Assembly: GCA_021502835.1 (NCBI GenBank)
Contig: JAKFGP010000034.1
Coordinates: 29,899-93,898 of the forward strand
Direction: 5' to 3'
DNA: 64,000 nucleotides
DNA from: Streptomyces thinghirensis
GTDB lineage: Bacteria; Actinomycetota; Actinomycetia; Streptomycetales; Streptomycetaceae
Shown one piece after another: positions 31,810 through 42,043 of this stretch. Position 1 is the stretch's first letter, and the number at the start of each line of letters is the position of its first letter. A program made the position numbers and the translations under genes. The notes under the pieces are model-generated. The model saw only the letters and a program-made list of their open reading frames with translations, ran no database searches and was not told the origin of the DNA.

Positions 31810-32275
31810 TCAGGTGACCTGGTGACCCTTCGCGTCCTCGTGGGTGTAGTAGCGGTAGAACAACGTGGCGAACACCGCCGCCGCGAGCAGCAGGGACACG
31901 ACGACGCAGGTGAACATGGCCACGCCGCTCTGCGCGTACAGGAACCCCAGCGCACTGCCCGCGAACGCGGCCCACAGGACCGCGTGGCCTTCGCGCGGCA
32001 GCCGCCGGGCCACCGCACGGACCACGGCGAAGACACGACGAACGCGAGCACGGTCATGAAGCCGAACAGCAGGTTCCAGCCGGTGATGGGGTTGCCGTGG
32101 CGGTTGATGGACGCGGCCCAGTAGCCGTAGACCAGCCCGATCGTGACGGGCACCGCCCACTTCGCCACCTTGCGGGCCCGCTCGCCGAAGACATCGGGCG
32201 TCGTCGTACGGCCGCGCGTGCCCGTCCCGGGGACGTTCCGGTGGATGTTCCGCGTGCCGGTACCGCGTGAGCCAT
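31810..32275 (-). CDS. Hypothetical small membrane protein
   Basis: About 150 residues with an N-terminal polar Gly/Thr/Arg region (SRGTGTRNIHRNVPGTGTRG), then four helices: KWAVPVTIGLVYGYWAASI, LLFGFMTVLAFVVSS, and in a shifted frame AVLWAAFAGSALGFLYAQSG and VAMFTCVVVSLLLAAAVFAT. The C-terminus is YYTHEDAKGHQVT. AGGAGG six bases before the ATG at 32275 decides the start, with a shift in the first codons. Another change is near 32030. Function unknown. Confidence 0.65.
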
Positions 32276-32399
32276 AGCGCACCTCCTCGCCTCGCCCCCC
32301 GTCTACCAGGGCACACCTGGGCGGCCGACCGGCAAGTCAGGATGCGGGCCGCGGGGCACGTGTTTCGCTGGGCCTCCGTGGAGTCGCGACCGCGAGCCG

Positions 32400-33579
32400 G
32401 TGCGCGGCCGGTGGCGGCTGCTCGGCCGACTCGTCCAGGCCGCCGGCCGGGGCGACGCCGTGTCCCGGCACGAACTGCTCAGTGTCCGCGGGCACAGCGC
32501 GGCCTGGCTCATCCCGCTGCTGCTGCTCGGCGGCATCGTCGCGGCCGACGTCACGACCGGCGCGTTCGAGATCATCTCCTGGACCGTGCTCGTGCTCGGC
32601 GTCGCCGCCGCGATCTGCGGGGTGCGGTTCACGGCCGTGTACGCGGTGGTCGCCGCCGTCGTCTACGTGTTCGCCGACACCGTCCGGCAGCACCGGGAGG
32701 AGACCGGACTGCCCGGCCTGGTCCTCGTCGCCCTCGGCGGAGCGATCTCCGTGGTGGCCGCCGCGCTCCGGGTCGGCGGCGAGCAGCGCATGCTGCACAT
32801 GAAGGACATCGCCGAGACCACCCGCCGCACCGTGCTGCGTCCGCTCCCGGAGGGCTTCGGCGGCCTCGACCACGCCGCCGTCTACCTCTCCTCGGACACC
32901 GAGGCCCGCGTCGGCGGCGACTTCTACGACATCCAGCCCGGCCCGCACGGCACCCGCGTCCTCGTCGGCGACGTGCAGGGCAAGGGCCTGGGCGCGGTGG
33001 AGGCGGCAGCCGCGCTGCTCGGCACCTTCCGTGAGGTCGCCTACCACGAGCCGGACCTCGCGACGGTCGCCGAGCGTCTGGAGACCCGCATGCGGCGCCA
33101 CCGCGCGCACACCGCGGCCCTCGGCCGGTCGGACGGCGACCGCCTCGCCACCGCCGTCCTGATCGGCTTCTCGAGGAGCTGCCCGACGCCGTGGACGCCG
33201 TCTTCTTCGGCCACGAACCCCGCTGGCGGCCGGCCCCGAGGGCGTGCGGCCCCTGGCGGACGCCGGCGGGCTGCCGCTGGGCATGGGCGACCTGACGTCC
33301 GGCCCGTCGGTGTCGGTGCGCCGGCTGGCCCTCGCCGCGGACGAGACGCTCCTCGTGGTCACCGACGGGGTGACCGAGGCCCGCGATGCTCAGGGGTGCT
33401 TCTACCGGCACGCCGAGAACGTCGTCCGCGCGGTCGCCGCCGATCCGTCGAACGCGGCGCCGCCGAAGCTGGTGGCGCTCGTCCGGGACGGCACGCTGCG
33501 GCACTGCCGGGGACGGCTGACCGACGACACCACGGTCTTCGCGGTACGGCGGACCGGCCGGCCGCTGGAGTGGCCCTAG
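32400..33579 (+). CDS. SpoIIE (PP2C-type) phosphatase with membrane-anchoring helices
   Basis: The N-terminal part has about four transmembrane helices (AWLIPLLLLGGIVAADV, ISWTVLVLGVAAAICGV, FTAVYAVVAAVVYVFADTV, LPGLVLVALGGAISVVAAAL), a short linker helix and a SpoIIE phosphatase domain. Metal-binding motifs: VGGDFYDIQPGPHG, LVGDVQGKGLGAVEAAAALL, LLVVTDGVTEARDA and DDTTVFAVRR. Start at GTG 32400 (upstream starts are possible). Frame changes near 33170 and 33230. Related to the membrane RsbP/RsbU-like phosphatases. It lies directly upstream of the conflict-type cluster, but on present evidence it is probably unrelated. Confidence 0.85.
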
Positions 33580-33654
33580 ACAGGGCTCAGGTGCCCCGCT
33601 TTGCAGCCGCAGCGGTTACGGTGCTGCCGTACGTGATCGACAGGGGGAGGGGAC

Positions 33655-34734
33655 ATGCCCGGAACCGTGCTGCTGCTCGCGGCGTCGCCCGTGGGCAGGG
33701 GGTGCCTGGTGGACGCCGCCTCCGTGCTTCCCGTGCTCGCGGCCGTGCCGCCCGCCGTGCTCTCCGGCACCGACACCGCGAACGTCGTCGAGCTCGCCGA
33801 CCCGCTGGAGCCGCAGGCCGTCCTCACCCGGCTGCGCCGCCGCGGCGCGGCCCCCGGACCACTCACCGTCTACGTCGCCGGCCAGCTCAGCTGGACCGGC
33901 GCCAGCGCCTGCCGCACCTGGCGCTGGCCTGTACGACACCGGCGACCGTCCGCTACACCGCCCTGCCCTGGCACTGGATCCGCGAGGAGCTGCGGCTGCG
34001 CCCGGAGCGGCGCGACGACGCTGCTGCTCGACCTGCACGCCGACCAGGAGACCTGGCAGTGGCTGCGGGCCAGCCCGCTGGACTGCGGGCGCAACAACGC
34101 CGTTTACGGTCGCATCGCGCCGCCGCCCGCCAGACGGACGGTGGCGGCACCGTCGCACATGCGGGCCGTCGCGACGATCCTGCGCAGCGGGCACCGGCCG
34201 CCACCTGACCAGCTCCATCAGCAGGCGCTGACCCGCGCCGCGCGCCGATGCCGCGGGCAGTGGCGCGGCGGCCGGCGCGGACCCGGTGCTGACCGCGCCG
34301 GGGCCGGAGGCGGGCGACCCGCACGCCGTCATCGCCGCCGCCGTGCAGTCCGGGCGGCACGCGGACGCCGACGCTCGCCGCCCGGCACGAGCGGGCCGCC
34401 GCTCACGCCCACGGGCCCGCCTCCGAGGACGCGCTGCACTGGACGGAGGTCCGCGCCGACCTTGCGATGTTCGCGGGGACCCGGTGCAGGCAGCTGCCGG
34501 GCCTGGCTGACGGTGGCCGAGGCCCGGCTGGGCGCCGGCCAGCGGCCACAGGCGCCGGCGGTGGAGGCGGCCGTCGACCGGGCCCACCACCAGTGGGGGC
34601 AGGTCCGTGACGCCGGGCCGGCCCGGGAGCTGGGCGGGGCGCTCGCCGCGTTGCGGGGGCGGGTGCCCGGGCGGCGCGAGGGCGCGCTGGACCATGTGCG
34701 GCGGGAGCTGAGCCGGTTGCAGGTCCAGGGCTGA
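33655..34734 (+). CDS. Hypothetical protein upstream of the EACC1/caspase cluster
   Basis: About 350 residues, broken by several shifts (near 33895, 34015, 34245, 34370 and 34475). N-terminal part: MPGTVLLLAASPVGRGCLVD, then LPVLAAVPPAVLSGTDTANV and PGPLTVYVAGQLSW. Middle: VRYTALPWHWIREELRLRPE and DLHADQETWQWLRASPLDCG. C-terminal part is helical and TPR-like: AWLTVAEARLGAGQRPQAPA and ARELGGALAALRGRVPGRRE. No named domain is recognised. The stretch LTVYVAGQ resembles the strand before the catalytic His of caspase-like folds (xxxYxAGHG) but lacks the His. The stop is 126 bases before the EACC1-like gene, on the same strand. Confidence 0.55.
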   Translation: MPGTVLLLAASPVGRGCLVDAASVLPVLAAVPPAVLSGTDTANVVELADPLEPQAVLTRLRRRGAAPGPLTVYVAGQLSWTGASACRTWRWPVRHRRPSATPPCPGTGSARSCGCARSGATTLLLDLHADQETWQWLRASPLDCGRNNAVYGRIAPPPARRTVAAPSHMRAVATILRSGHRPPPDQLHQQALTRAARRCRGQWRGGRRGPGADRAGAGGGRPARRHRRRRAVRAARGRRRSPPGTSGPPLTPTGPPPRTRCTGRRSAPTLRCSRGPGAGSCRAWLTVAEARLGAGQRPQAPAVEAAVDRAHHQWGQVRDAGPARELGGALAALRGRVPGRREGALDHVRRELSRLQVQG

Positions 34735-34860
34735 CGCCCCCGGATCCCGCGGGCCGGGTGTGCGCGCCCGCGCGCGCGTCACGACAGCGGCGCATTTGAC
34801 CCTCCCCTGTGCGCAACAGGGGTGTCATGATGGTGGAGGCAGGCTGAGGGGGACGGAGTG

Positions 34861-35199
34861 GTGACGCGCGGTATCCGCATCCGGCTGGACGGGACCGCGA
34901 GCGAGTGACATCGACGCCCTGCACAAATGGCTCGAACGGAGAAGCCGCTCGCCGATCTGGCACGGACCGACCAACTGCGCATCGACGAACGGAGCCGGAC
35001 CGACGAGGCGGGCGCCCCGATGGGCGTCGGCATGGACATCGTCGTGGCGGTGATCGGGGGCGCCGCGGGCGCGATGTTCCAGTGAGTGGTGGACCAGGTC
35101 AGACGATCCGTGGAGGCCTGGCGGGCCAACCGCCGGGAGGTGGAGGACGGCGAGCCGCCCCAGGCGCGCGTCGAACCGGTGCGTCCCGACGACAGGTAG
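34861..35199 (+). CDS. Effector-associated constant component EACC1-like protein (frameshifted, in-frame TGA)
   Basis: About 115 residues. The N-terminal part is an EACC1-type alpha/beta domain (TRGIRIRLDGTASE, DIDALHKWLE, KPLADLARTDQLRIDERSRT), followed by the conserved Gly/Ala-rich hydrophobic segment GVGMDIVVAVIGGAAGAMFQ and a helix VDQVRRSVEAWRANRREVED. EACC1 is the constant component of NTP-dependent ternary conflict systems described by Kaur, Burroughs, Iyer and Aravind. Start GTG 34861 (34858 is possible). Shifts near 34905 and 34940, and an in-frame TGA at 35083-35085. The next gene starts eight bases after the stop, so the two are co-transcribed. Confidence 0.65.
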
Positions 35200-35206
35200 G
35201 CGGCCG

Positions 35207-37860
35207 GTGACCGGTTACGACCCGCGGGGAAGGCGAACCGGGCGCTGTTGGTCGGAGTGTCCGAGTACGACCACGACGGGAGCCGCCGGACGGTGTGCCC
35301 GGCGACCTTCCGGCGGTCAAGCACAACCTGAACCGGCTGGAGGAGGCGCTTCCGGCACGGCGGTGTGTTCGGTGAGCGGGAGATCACGGTGTACCGCTCT
35401 CCCGACCAGGCACCTTCGACCAGGAGCTGTGGAAGGCCGCCACTGAGGGCCGACGGCGTCCTGCTGCTGTACTTCGCCGGGCACGGGGCGATCCCGAACG
35501 CGGGCGACGAGCTGTTCCTGCAGATGCGCAAGGCACGCGTGGTCGCGGGCGGGCACGCGGTCTTCCCCGGCGCGGAGCAGTTCAGCGTCGCGCAGGCGAT
35601 GCTCGCCGCCAGTCCGGCCCGGCGGATCGTGGTCGTCCTCGACTGCTGCTTCGCGGGCAACGCCGCCTGGATCCGCCTGGAACCCGCGACAAACGGCGGC
35701 TGCTGCTGTTGATGAGCGTGCAGGCCAACCACCGCATCGACGCGGGCGGTCCCGACACCCCGACGCCGTTCACCGCCGAACTCGCAAAGCTGCTGGAGGC
35801 GGACGGCGACGTGTCGTTCCGCGCGCTCGTGCACGACCTGCGGTCCCGGATGTCCGCGGCGGGCCACCGGACGGTGCGCGGTGATGTCTGGGAGCCGGAG
35901 AGTCGCGCCGAGCCAGGGGTGGACGTACTCCTCGCCGCCCGGCCGAAGGCCGCTCGTCCGCCCGTACCGTCGCCGCCACCGCCACCGCCGCCACCGCCGC
36001 CCGGGCCGCCCTCGTCGTCCGCCCTCTCCGGGCGGCTCTGGCCGCGCTGCTGGGCGGGGTGGGCGCAGCCGGGCGTGCGCTGGTCCGTCGCATCCCTCAC
36101 TCCGGGACGCTCCGGTCGGTACGGGAGGCGGTGAGACGTTGGTGCGAGCGGTGGCGGCGGCCGGTCACCTGGGCGGCGGTGCTGCTGGTTCTGGCCGGCG
36201 CCGCGGGCATCGGCGTCCACCGGCTCGCCGGCCGGACTGGCGGCCCCTCCTCCTGCGCCCTGCCCCTGGAGCTGAGGGTGCTCACCGACCCCGACCCGGA
36301 GCCGACGGTCCGGGCCGCCGCCGACGCGTATCTGACGTCGGAGGCGAACACCACCGGCGACGGCTGCCGGCGCAGCGGCATCACCGTCTACAGCGTGGGT
36401 GTGCCGCCGACGCGGTCACCGCCCTGCGCAAGCGACCGGCGCCTGGCAGGAACTCCCGCGAGGCCGACACCAACCCGCTGCAGCGCGCGACGTCGGTCCG
36501 CAGCCCGACGTCTCGATACCTGGCTCCCCCGCCGACGCCGCCCGGTCGCCGCCGGCAGGACACCGACGCCGTGGCCGAACTCGGCCCCGACCAGGAGCCC
36601 TTCGCGTACCTCGGTCGGCTCGCCGTCCTGCAGGACATCGCCGCCGACGGACTCGACGACCGCACCGGCCCCCCGCTCACCCGGATGATCGACGACCTGC
36701 GCGCTCGGCACGCGGACGCCGCGGTGCGCCGTCCCGACCCGGAGTTCACCGACACCGGACTGCTGGCCACGATCGCCCTGTACGGCACCCCGGGCGCGGC
36801 CGGCGCCCGTGACTCCCGCCGTGCCGAGGACCGGGTCCGCCCAGTCCGGGCCGCCCGCCCGACCGCCGCCGAGCTGCTGTGCGCGCTGCCCGACGACGAC
36901 GCCGTCGACAACCGCACCGCGGCCCTCGTCCCCGAGTTCCTCCTGAAGAGCGGCGTCGGCTGCGACAGCGCGCGCCGCACCCCGCGCATGGCCCAGTACC
37001 CGGGCGACGTACCGGGTCTGGAACCCCCTTCGTCCGCGTCCGCTGGCAGGGCGCCGACCGCGACGCGGCCGACCGCGACCGCGAGGCGGACGCCTTCCGG
37101 GGAGTGGCTCACCGGCGAGGGCGGCAGGGCGGCCTTCGCCCGGGACGGCTTCCGCTCGGCCACCGGCAACCGCGCCCTGCTGGACCCCACCGAGGTCGCC
37201 GAAGGGGTGCTGAGGGCGCCGTCGCCGCTGACCGAGTCCGCCGGACGGGACGCCATGGAGGCGTCCCTGGAGGGCTACCGGGGCGCGAACGGCCCCGGCC
37301 GCGTGCTGTTCCTGCTGGACGGCTCCGGTTCGATGGCCGGTCAGTGGGAGGGGCCCAGCGGTGGGCCCGGCCTGCTGAAACAGTCGTTGGGCGGGCTCGG
37401 CGGCCGGGACGAGTACGCCGTGGGCGTGTCGGACACCGGCGGGGACACCCACGAGACCGTGCTGTCCTTCGGCCCGCACAGCCGCAAGGACGCCGAGCGC
37501 GCCATCGACCGCGAGGCCGGGTCCGGGACGCCGAGGCCGATCCGGGCGGGGCGCTGCGGGCCGCGCTCGAAGCCATGGAGGTGCGGGACGCCGACGACGA
37601 GCGTCCCGGCCTGATCGTCTTCGTCACCGACGACGAGGACGCGGACCGGCTCGCCGACGACGGCTTCGGCAACCTGCCGGCCCTCGCGCGCGAGGGACGT
37701 GCCGATCGCGATGGTCTCCCTGAAGGGCGGCGGCTGCGACGAGGGGAAGCCGGACGCCCGGGTCTCCGAGGCGAGCGGCGGCCGCCGCCTGGACGCCGAC
37801 GACGATCTCGGCGCCGCCCTGCACGACGAGGTCGCCCGCACCGGAACGGGGGAGGCGTGA
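35207..37860 (+). CDS. Caspase-like protease with Pro-rich linker, transmembrane helix, solute-binding-like and VWA domains
   Basis: A large effector-type protein of about 880 residues, read over some ten frameshifts. Order: (1) caspase-like peptidase (C14/CHAT-type fold), strand NRALLVGVSEYDHDG, catalytic His in VLLLYFAGHGAIPNAGDELF and catalytic Cys in RIVVVLDCCFAGNAAW; (2) a Pro-rich linker PVPSPPPPPPPPPPGPP (about 35960-36010); (3) a helix VTWAAVLLVLAGAAGIGVHR; (4) a solute-binding-like region GGPSSCALPLELRVLTDPDP to GPQPDVSIPGSPADAA-like text; (5) a VWA domain with MIDAS motif LFLLDGSGSMAGQ and a later GLIVFVTDDED. Its stop and the next ATG share one base (TGATG). GTG 35207 is the start. 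Confidence 0.7.
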
Positions 37861-39263
37861 TGCGCGGAGTACCGCTCCGGCGACAGTCCCGGCGACGGAC
37901 GGCGGTGCTGCTGGCCCCGCTGTTCCTGCTCGTGCCGACCGCATGCGGCGGTGGTGGCGGCGACGGAGACGGGCCCGCGGCGTCCCCCTCCGCCGACGTG
38001 CCCGGCGACATCGTGGTCGCCAGCGGCCGGGACGTCACCGGCAAGAACGGCATCCGCCAGCGGCTCATCGACGCCTGGAACACCGAGCAGGAGAAGGCCG
38101 GCACCGGCTACCGGGCCCGGCTCGTCGAACTCCCCGGCAACGCCGACGAACAGCGCAGCCAGTTGCTCGGCGCGCTCCAGTCCGGCAGCGCCGCCTACGA
38201 CGTGGTCAACCTCGACGTCACCTGGGTCCCGGAGTTCGCGGCCGCGGACCTGATCAGCCCGTTGCCCGGGTCGCTGCTCGACGAGGACGTCATCGCGCCC
38301 GTCGCGAGCACCGCCCGCTGGGACGGCGAGGTGTACGCCGCTCCCTTCAACAGCGACGTCGGCCTGCTCTACTACCGGCGCGACCACCTGAGCCAGGCGG
38401 ACGTCGAGCAGACCGACCTGACGGGCGGCCTGGACTGGCCGGAGCTGAAGAAGCTGATCAACGCCGTCGGCGACCACAAGCCCGACGGCTACGACAAGGT
38501 GGACGACCCAGCTCGCCGCGTACGAGGGGCGGACGGTCAACGCGGTGGAGGCGTTCGCGTCGGCGGTGCCGGCCCTCACGCTCACGGACGAGGACGGGAC
38601 TACGACGCCACCGTCGAGGAGCTGACGGAGGGCATCACCGAGCTGCGCCGCCGTACCGAGGCCTCGTACGTGCTCCCGGACGCCTTCCGCTCGACGAGGC
38701 GGCGTCCCTCGGAGACTCCGCCGCCGGCCGCACCACCTTCCTGCGGCACTGGCCATACGTGTATCCCGCCCTGCACCAGTCGTTCCCCGACGACGACCGC
38801 CTGGGGGTGACCGCGTTGCCGGGGCGGGCCGTGCTCGGCGGCCAGAACCTCGCCGTGACCGCGGCGTCCCAGCGGAGGACCAAGGCGACCGACCTGATCC
38901 GGTACTGACCGGCAAGGAGAGCGAACGCTGCCTGCTGGACGCCGGTTTCGCGGCGACGCGCGCCTCCGCCTACACGGACGACGCCGTGACGTGCGCGGTG
39001 GGTGCCGCGACGCCCTCCGCGGCGCCCACCGGGGAGAGCGCCGACACCGTGCCCCGCGACGCGGCCGGCCGCCCGGAGTACGCCCGCGACATCCTGCTCC
39101 CCGCCCTCCGGGAGGCGGTGCACCGCCCCGCACCCCGCTGTACGGCGCCTTCACCCAGACCTTCACCACCGAGCTGGGCGCCCCCTTCGCCGACGACCCG
39201 CCGGGCGACGCGGAACTGGCACGGCGACTGGACGAGGCCCCCAGACGCGCCCTGCCGGACTGA
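37860..39263 (+). CDS. Extracellular solute-binding lipoprotein (family 1) coupled to the caspase/VWA gene
   Basis: A signal peptide with lipobox (TAVLLAPLFLLVPTACGGGG, Cys after the Leu-Val-Pro-Thr-Ala run) followed by a family 1 solute-binding fold: GDIVVASGRDVTGKNGIRQR, then LLGALQSGSAAYDVVNLDVT, WVPEFAAADLISPLPGSLLD, AAPFNSDVGLLYYRRDHLSQ and, near the C-terminus, ARASAYTDDAVTCAV and PEYARDILLPALREAVHR. It is translationally coupled to the upstream protease gene and no ABC permease or ATPase genes are nearby, so it is unlikely to be a normal uptake binding protein. Frame changes near 38510, 38595, 38690, 38805, 38905 and 39135. About 455 residues. Confidence 0.75.
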
Positions 39264-39294
39264 CCGTCCAGCGGCGCCGCACCGCACCGACGTC

Positions 39295-39537
39295 TCAGCG
39301 GCTCACGGTGACCAGTGAGTCCGTGACGGATGATCCGTCACCGATGAGTCCGTGACCGAGGTCGTGTCCCCGCCGGGGCGGGCGCCGACGGGTGTGCCGT
39401 GCCGTCGGCCCCGCGTTCGCGGCCAGCAGCAGGCAGGCCATGGCGGCGACGGCCGCGGCGAGGGCTCTGGCGTAACGTTCGGCGGTGCGTGCGTTCGGGC
39501 ACGGTGTCCTCTGCGGGATCGTACGGGGTTGTGCCAA
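39295..39537 (-). CDS. Possible small secreted peptide
   Basis: An 80-residue frame with an N-terminal basic segment, then a hydrophobic stretch ARALAAAVAAMACLLLAANA of signal-peptide character and a polar Ser/Thr/Gly-rich tail (DGSSVTDSLVTVSR). The start is uncertain, and no RBS is convincing. It is the only feature in the interval between the lipoprotein and the TPR regulator. The alternative is that the interval is non-coding promoter DNA for the regulator. Confidence 0.4.
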   Translation of the reverse strand: MAQPRTIPQRTPCPNARTAERYARALAAAVAAMACLLLAANAGPTARHTRRRPPRRGHDLGHGLIGDGSSVTDSLVTVSR

Positions 39538-39616
39538 GCGCTGTTAAGCGCGCTTAATCCGCTGTTTAACCTAGAGCCGTCGGAGTCGAACGGCAAGAGC
39601 CACAGGGGAGTTGGCA

Positions 39617-40957
39617 GTGGGGGACCGTGACGACCGGGTGGCCATCGGCCGCCGGGTGCAGCGACTGCGGGCCGAGCGCGGGATGACCCAGCGCCAGCTC
39701 GCGGAACCGGCCTACACACCCGCCTACATCTCCACCCTGGAGCCGGCCGCGTCCGCCCCTCCGACGAGGCGCTGCGGCATCTCGCGGAACGGCTCGGCGT
39801 CGGCTACGAGGAGCTGGCCACCGGGCGCCCGGCCCGGCTCGCCACCGATCTACGGCTCAGGCTCACCGAGGCGCGGCGCACGCTGGCCACGGACGGCGCC
39901 GAACAGGCGGCCGGGCAGTACACCGAACTGCTCGCCGAGGCCGAGACCCACGAACTGCCCGAGGAACGGGCCGCCGCGCTGCTCGGACTCGGGGAGTGCG
40001 CCGTGGAGACTCCGGCGAACGACCTCCGGACGCCGCACTGAGCGGGCCGAACAGTGCCTCACCGACGCCGGCGCCCCGCTGCCCGCCCGCGTCCCGGCCC
40101 TGCGCGGACGCGCCCTCGCCCACTACCTCGCCGGTGAACTGCGCTACGCCGTCTACCTCCTGGAGACCACCCTCGACGAGCTGAACCGCGGCGGCCTGCC
40201 GACCCCGACGCGCTGCTCCTGCTCTACGCCAGCGCCATCGGCCCGTACATGGACATGGGCGCCCGCGCGCGCCGCCCAGGCCGCCGAACTCGCCCTCTCC
40301 CTCGCCCCCAGCGCCGGCGACCCGGCGCTGGTGGCCCGCATGCACCGCTCCGTCGCCCGCACCCTGCTCGCCGAGGGCCGCCTCGCCGAGGCCAGACGCC
40401 TCGATCGCCAAGGCGGCCGAGCTGTACGCACGCTGCAACTCCGCACCGAGCTGGCCAACTGCCCTGGATGCGCGGCTACGTCTGCGCCCAGAACGGCGAA
40501 CTCCGGCGCGCCGAGGAGGAGATGCGCGGAGGCCCTCGGCATGCTCTCCGCCACCCGCGCCGCCCTCTACAGCAGCCAGGTCGCCGTCGAGCTGGCCGAC
40601 GTACTGCACCGGCGCGGCAAGTCCGAGGAGGCGCGGAACTGCTGCACGGGGTACTGGACGACCTCTCCTCGAGCGCGGCGCCGTGCACTCGCGGGCGCGC
40701 ACCGGCTGCTCGGCATCATCGCCGAGGACGGCCGGGACACCGAGGCCGCCGAGGAGCACTACGTCCGCGCCCTCAGCCTGCTGGAACGGGCGGGCGCCGC
40801 CGGAGACCTGGCCGACCTGTGCCGGCTCCTCGGCGACCTGCTGCGCCGCACCGGCCGGGTGGAGGCGGCCCTCGACGCCTACCGCACCGGCCTCGGACAC
40901 CGCACGGCACCCGGCACGACGACCCTGGGCCCGGCGCCCGCACAGCCGCCGCTGTAG
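39617..40957 (+). CDS. XRE-family HTH regulator with TPR C-terminal region (frameshifted)
   Basis: A Streptomyces-type XRE/TPR protein of about 445 residues. The helix-turn-helix reads IGRRVQRLRAERGMTQRQLA, then AYISTLE. It is followed by EALRHLAERLGVGYEELATG and multiple TPR-like helices: EERAAALLGLGECAVET, LTDAGAPLPARVPALRGRAL, GLPDPDALLLLYASAIGPYM, YSSQVAVELADVLHRRGKSE and LLGIIAEDGRDTEAAEEHYV. GTG start at 39617 with GGGGAG upstream. About ten frame changes (near 39745, 40015, 40200, 40262, 40400, 40435, 40470, 40530, 40632 and 40672). Related regulators sense peptide or cytoskeletal signals, but the ligand here is unknown. Confidence 0.8.
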   Translation: MGDRDDRVAIGRRVQRLRAERGMTQRQLAEPAYTPAYISTLEPAASAPPTRRCGISRNGSASATRSWPPGARPGSPPIYGSGSPRRGARWPRTAPNRRPGSTPNCSPRPRPTNCPRNGPPRCSDSGSAPWRLRRTTSGRRTERAEQCLTDAGAPLPARVPALRGRALAHYLAGELRYAVYLLETTLDELNRGGLPTPTRCSCSTPAPSARTWTWAPARAAQAAELALSLAPSAGDPALVARMHRSVARTLLAEGRLAEARRLDRQGGRAVRTLQLRTELANCPGCAATSAPRTANSGAPRRRCAEALGMLSATRAALYSSQVAVELADVLHRRGKSEEARNCCTGYWTTSPRARRRALAGAHRLLGIIAEDGRDTEAAEEHYVRALSLLERAGAAGDLADLCRLLGDLLRRTGRVEAALDAYRTGLGHRTAPGTTTLGPAPAQPPL

Positions 40958-40992
40958 GGAATCCTGGGCTGTGCACAGTGGCGCCGGTCAGC

Positions 40993-42043
40993 ATGGCGGC
41001 GGGGGGCAGGGACGAGCGGGGTGCGAGGAACGTGGACGACCGACGGACCGTGGCCGACGGTGTGCGGCTCGCCGTGCGCGCGCTGGTGTGCGCCGTGCTC
41101 GGCGGCGCCGCGCTGCTCACCGTCGCCACCGTGGTCTCGGTGCTGGGCCCGGTCCTGGCGCTCGACCTCTACACGCCCCCGGTGGCGGCCTGGTGGACGG
41201 TGTTCACCGCCGTCGTCGTCCAGGGCGTGCCCTTCCTGCTGCTCGGCACGGTCGTCTCGGCGGCGATCGGGGCGTTCGTGCCGGAGCGCGCCTTCAGCCG
41301 CCTCCTGCCCCGTAACCAGGTCCTCGCGGTGCCCGTCGCGGGGGCAGCGGGGGTGGTGCTGCCCGGCTGCGAGTGCGCGTCGGTGCCGGTGGCCGGGAGC
41401 CTGATGCGGCGCGGGGTCGCTCCCGGCGGCGGCCCTCGCGTTCCTCCTGTCGGCGCCCGCGATCAACCCCGTGGTGCTGGTGGCCACGTCGATCGCGTTC
41501 CCCGGACAGCCCGCCATGGTCGCCGCCCGCCTGCTCGCCTCGCTCACGGCCGCGGTGGTGATGGGCTGGCTGTGGGTCCGGTTCGGGAAGGACGAGTGGT
41601 TGCGCCTGCCGAAGAGCCCTACGGCGCCCGGAGCGTCGTCGTACGGCTGGACGGGCTTCGTCTCCGGTCTGCGCCACGACTTCCTGCACGCGGGCGGCTT
41701 CCTCGTCGTCGGCGCGGGCGCGGCCGCCGCCTTCAACGTCGCCGTGCCCCGCTCCGTCCTGGACGTCTTCACCGACTCCGCCTGGCTGTCCGTGCTGCTG
41801 CTCGCGGTCCTCGCGGTGGTGCTGTGCGTGTGCAGCGAGGCGGACGCGTTCGTCGCCGCCTCGCTGAGCGGGTTCTCGCCGACCGCGCGGCTGGCGTTCA
41901 TGGTGGTGGGGCCGATGGTCGACCTGAAGCTGATCGCGCTGCAGACCGGGACGTTCGGCCGGGCTTTCGCGGTGCGGTTCGCGTCGGTGACCTGGGTGGT
42001 GGCCGTGGCGAGCAGCGTGCTGGTGGGGTGGTGGCTGCTGTGA
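40993..42043 (+). CDS. Permease, YraQ/DUF318 family (frameshifted)
   Basis: An eight-helix-type integral membrane protein. Helices: RALVCAVLGGAALLTVATVV, AWWTVFTAVVVQGVPFLLLG, LAVPVAGAAGVVLPGCECAS (the family's conserved LPxCxCxS-like motif), LAFLLSAPAINPVVLVATSI, AAVVMGWLWVRFG and LSVLLLAVLAVVLCVCSEAD. The last part reads WVVAVASSVLVGWWLL. One frame change near 41425. Start ATG 40993, with GTG 41032 as an alternative. The stop overlaps the next start by GTGA. YraQ-type permeases are paired with TIGR03943 proteins in several bacteria. The substrate is not established. Confidence 0.82.

Noticed and set aside
32400..33579. SpoIIE phosphatase as part of the conflict cluster
   Set aside because: It is close and on the same strand, but it has its own membrane anchor and the usual stress-phosphatase layout, and nothing in the sequence ties it to EACC1 or the protease.
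39323..39341. Perfect 8-bp hairpin GTGACGGA / TCCGTCAC
   Set aside because: Short stem with a 3-base loop and no T run. It lies inside a possible small ORF and is too weak to call a terminator.
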